DNA from: Clostridia bacterium
GTDB lineage: Bacteria > Bacillota_A > Clostridia > Oscillospirales > CAG-272
Direction of reading: 5' to 3'
NCBI GenBank assembly: GCA_017408625.1
Contig: JAFQUG010000324.1
Span: 1-11,940 of the forward strand
Length of the DNA stretch: 11,940 nt
Shown: one piece after another, positions 10,121 through 11,940 of the stretch
How the letters are laid out: each line of letters begins with the position of its first letter
How positions within the stretch are numbered: position 1 is the first letter of the stretch
Notes under the pieces: generated by a model
The model's database searches: none
The model's input: only the letters and a program-made list of their open reading frames with translations
Told to the model about the DNA's origin: nothing
Made by a program: the position numbers and the translations under genes

Positions 10121-10145
10121 CCGAATGGGTTCGGCTCCCGTTCGG
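10121..10145. other. Hairpin next to a terminator-like palindrome
   Basis: A 9-bp stem (10121-10129 with 10137-10145, one G-T pair) around the 7-nt loop TTCGGCT. It lies only 4 nt from the perfect palindrome at 10150-10177. Together they make a compact two-hairpin element between two same-strand genes. No T-run follows either hairpin, so it is not a textbook terminator. Confidence 0.5.
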
Positions 10146-10149
10146 CTAC

Positions 10150-10177
10150 GAAAGCCCTTGCATATGCAAGGGCTTTC
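10150..10177 (-). terminator. Perfect 28-nt palindrome, probable transcription terminator
   Basis: GAAAGCCCTTGCAT followed directly by its exact reverse complement. It lies about 27 nt beyond the stop codon of the upstream surface-enzyme gene, where a terminator for that gene would be expected. Only a TTT follows on the minus strand, so termination would be of the weak-U-tract kind. A protein-binding palindrome is the alternative. Confidence 0.55.
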
Positions 10178-10204
10178 AAGCGTTATTCTGAATTTTACAT
10201 GATG

Positions 10205-11940
10205 TTATGCATTCTTGTTTTTCTTACCAATCATAAGTGCGCCAAGGCAAATGCAAGCAAGCAGTGCCACGGAAGCGGTCACGGATTTGCATCCGCCCTC
10301 GGCTTCGGGCTCGGTTTCCGCGGTCGATTCCTGAATCGATCCTACGGGTGCATCGGTGGTTTCACCGGGCTCAGCAGTCTCCTCTTCGGTGGTGGGAGGA
10401 GCGGGCACGGTGTTCTGCTGCGTGCTGATGTAGCTGTACTTGAATCTTGCACCGGGAGCAACGTCACCCGAAATGTAGAAATCCATGATATCGCCCGAGA
10501 AGGTGGAATAATCGCCCTCGTCGTGAACGTTGTCTGTCCAAGCGAAATTGATGGTAAAGTCATTCCCCGAAAGACCAAGATCACTCTTAGCCACCTTGAC
10601 GGTCATGTATCTTCCGTCCACGGTGTAGGCACAATCCGCCACCTTGGTGCTCTCGTAGCCGTTGCCCGAGAACTTTTCAAGCACGACGGTATCAGCAGAA
10701 GCTGCGGACTTATTGATCACGTACTCAAAGGTCTCCCAGCCCTGATTTGACTGGTCGCTGTCGATATACAGCGTCATCCACAGACTGTCGGTATAGGGGG
10801 TGATGTCTTCAGCACACTCAACATTGAAATACACGTACTCATCGTCACGTGCTACCTGTGCACCGATCAGATCGTTTCTGCCCGAGGTCTCGGTGTACTT
10901 GTAGTTGCCGTATCCGGAGCTCTTGCGGTCACCCGTATTGTTGGCATACGCCTCGTAATAAGGAGCAACGTCCTTCCACTGTGCCTGACCGGCACCGAGG
11001 TCAATGGTGGCGGCAAAGCTGGGCTCGGGAATGGGATTGACGCCCTTATAACGGCGGGCGTAGTTGACAAACAGATAATAATAGTGATCCTTCAATTCTC
11101 CCTTGGTAGGCTCAAGGTCGCGGGAAAATTCATTATCAAACTGGTCGACAAGTGCATTGTTGACCTGAGAATTTGCACCGCCCCAGGGATTGGGCTGACG
11201 CCATGCGTGCCATTCGTTCCAGCCGGTAACAAACAGCAACTCGGGGTCCTTTTCCAGCGCATAATCGAACTGCTCGGAGAACTGATATCCCCACAAGGAG
11301 GCGCTCGGACCTTCCTTTGCATAACGATCGGGATAGGTGGAAGTATAGGAACGTCCCATCACGTTCTCGCCGTTCATCGCCGTGATCTCGCGAGTGACGT
11401 AGTTGTGGTTGACCGCAACGCCTACTGTCATCTGCTCGATATTGCCCTTTTGAACGCCCTTCTCACCCGTACGCGAATACATGGCCTGCGGATAGGTGGA
11501 CAGCCAGCCCCACTGTTTTGCGCCCGTGCCGGATACACGGTACTCGGGCTGACCCTGACGCCAAGTAAAGAAGTTCTTGATCTCTTTTCCGATATCACCG
11601 TCGGGAACAGCATTTCGAATGCCCATCAGCATAGGCTTACTATCCCAATAGAACCACAGATCCTTGTAAAGACCGGCTTTATAAATATCATGATAAATGA
11701 TGTTGGCTTGCGATCTTGCACCCGAATGATCGCCAAAGGGCAGCGTAAAGGAGACCTGAGGTACGTCCACGCCACCGTTCTTAAGTGCCTCCTCCCAGGT
11801 GGGATACAGCACAAGGTAGCTTTCCCTCCAGGTAAAGCCGCCGTTGGTGTTATCGGTAAAGATCACATCCACGCCTGCATTGGCCAAAAGCTCGGCCTGG
11901 CGGCGCAGTACCCAGGGGTCCTCAGTGGTATAGAAGCCGT
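10205..11940 (-). CDS. Surface glycan-active protein: GH-like barrel, CBM9/DOMON-like domain and C-terminal anchor (5' truncated)
   Basis: The C-terminal 577 residues of a larger protein; the reading frame is open to the window edge (GFYTTEDPWVLRRQAELL precedes ANAGVDVIFTDNTNG), so the true start is outside. The visible barrel part has VIFTDNTNGGFTW, FYWDSKPMLMG and FVTGWNEWHAWRQPNP (WNEW encoded at 11210-11221). It resembles the GH71/GH99/WbsX-like barrels, where an acidic residue after a TGWNEW-type strand is common. A beta-sandwich of about 170 residues follows, with DEYVYFNVECAEDI, SLWMTLYIDSDQSN and YMTVKVAKSDLGLSG, typical of CBM9 or DOMON-like carbohydrate-binding domains. Then come a Thr/Glu/Pro linker and the Cys, helix and KKNKNA anchor. 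A signal peptide is expected but not visible. Exported surface location is inferred from the anchor; substrate and exact GH family are unknown. The TTG at 11885-11887 is an internal Leu codon. Confidence 0.82.
   Translation of the reverse strand, partial: GFYTTEDPWVLRRQAELLANAGVDVIFTDNTNGGFTWRESYLVLYPTWEEALKNGGVDVPQVSFTLPFGDHSGARSQANIIYHDIYKAGLYKDLWFYWDSKPMLMGIRNAVPDGDIGKEIKNFFTWRQGQPEYRVSGTGAKQWGWLSTYPQAMYSRTGEKGVQKGNIEQMTVGVAVNHNYVTREITAMNGENVMGRSYTSTYPDRYAKEGPSASLWGYQFSEQFDYALEKDPELLFVTGWNEWHAWRQPNPWGGANSQVNNALVDQFDNEFSRDLEPTKGELKDHYYYLFVNYARRYKGVNPIPEPSFAATIDLGAGQAQWKDVAPYYEAYANNTGDRKSSGYGNYKYTETSGRNDLIGAQVARDDEYVYFNVECAEDITPYTDSLWMTLYIDSDQSNQGWETFEYVINKSAASADTVVLEKFSGNGYESTKVADCAYTVDGRYMTVKVAKSDLGLSGNDFTINFAWTDNVHDEGDYSTFSGDIMDFYISGDVAPGARFKYSYISTQQNTVPAPPTTEEETAEPGETTDAPVGSIQESTAETEPEAEGGCKSVTASVALLACICLGALMIGKKNKNA
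10220..10291 (-). other. Shared C-terminal anchor module, copy 2
   Basis: Encodes C-K-SVTASVALLACICLGAL-M-IGKK near the C-terminus of the glycan-active surface protein, preceded by TEPEAEGG. It pairs with copy 1 at 7527-7598; the two host proteins show no other obvious similarity apart from acidic Thr/Glu-rich linkers before the anchor. Confidence 0.85.

Noticed and set aside
10082..10180. Possible tRNA or tmRNA fragment suggested by ggttcggctccc
   Set aside because: No acceptor stem, anticodon arm or CCA end can be built around it; the local structure is two simple hairpins.
11885..11887. TTG as the start of the right-hand surface protein
   Set aside because: The frame stays open upstream to the window edge with barrel-like sequence, and there is no ribosome binding site or signal peptide at this point, so the codon is internal.

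Overview
This window looks like a chromosomal segment of a low-to-mid GC Gram-positive anaerobe, most likely an uncultured gut member of the Clostridia. The evidence is strong AGGAGG-type ribosome binding sites, consensus sigma-A promoters with extended -10 boxes, a BspA-like leucine-rich-repeat surface protein, and a cluster of short GGGGACGGTTCTC-type inverted repeats that I recall from clostridial genomes. I cannot place it more finely from sequence alone.

Layout. Positions 1-3493 (minus strand) hold a compact three-gene unit read right to left from a promoter at 3523-3552: an RsuA-family 16S rRNA pseudouridine synthase, a TIM-barrel glycoside-hydrolase-like protein of unknown substrate, and the transcription accessory protein Tex, whose 3' end lies outside the window. 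Positions 3541-3985 hold no convincing long gene. They contain a second strong promoter facing right (3638-3666) that runs into a cluster of short inverted repeats. A small, AT-rich two-helix membrane protein gene follows (3986-4219), and a decayed repeat copy lies behind it. Positions 4377-7463 (plus strand) encode a full-length LacZ-type GH2 beta-galactosidase with its own near-consensus promoter, closed by a hairpin at 7473-7496 that it shares with the converging gene.

Positions 7518-11940 (minus strand) hold two large exported proteins. The first is an 810-residue BspA-like protein with a signal peptide, about 21 leucine-rich repeats, a Thr/Glu-rich stalk and a C-terminal membrane anchor. 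The second is the C-terminal 577 residues of a surface glycan-active protein, with a TIM-barrel-like WNEW region, a CBM9/DOMON-like beta domain, a short acidic linker and the same anchor. Their architectures are otherwise unrelated, yet they share a nearly identical C-terminal Cys-plus-helix-plus-Lys module. A 17-residue core is identical in protein and differs at only three synonymous bases out of 51.

How the genes may work together. The right half reads as a carbohydrate and surface-interaction region: surface enzyme and adhesin-like proteins outside, cytoplasmic beta-galactosidase inside. No transporter or regulator is visible to tie them into one locus. The left operon is housekeeping (ribosome modification, transcription/RNA maintenance) with a glycosidase-like gene inserted. 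The most interesting signals are the shared Cys-containing C-terminal anchor, a candidate sorting signal, and the inverted-repeat cluster downstream of a strong promoter. I found no defence system, CRISPR array, rRNA or tRNA.
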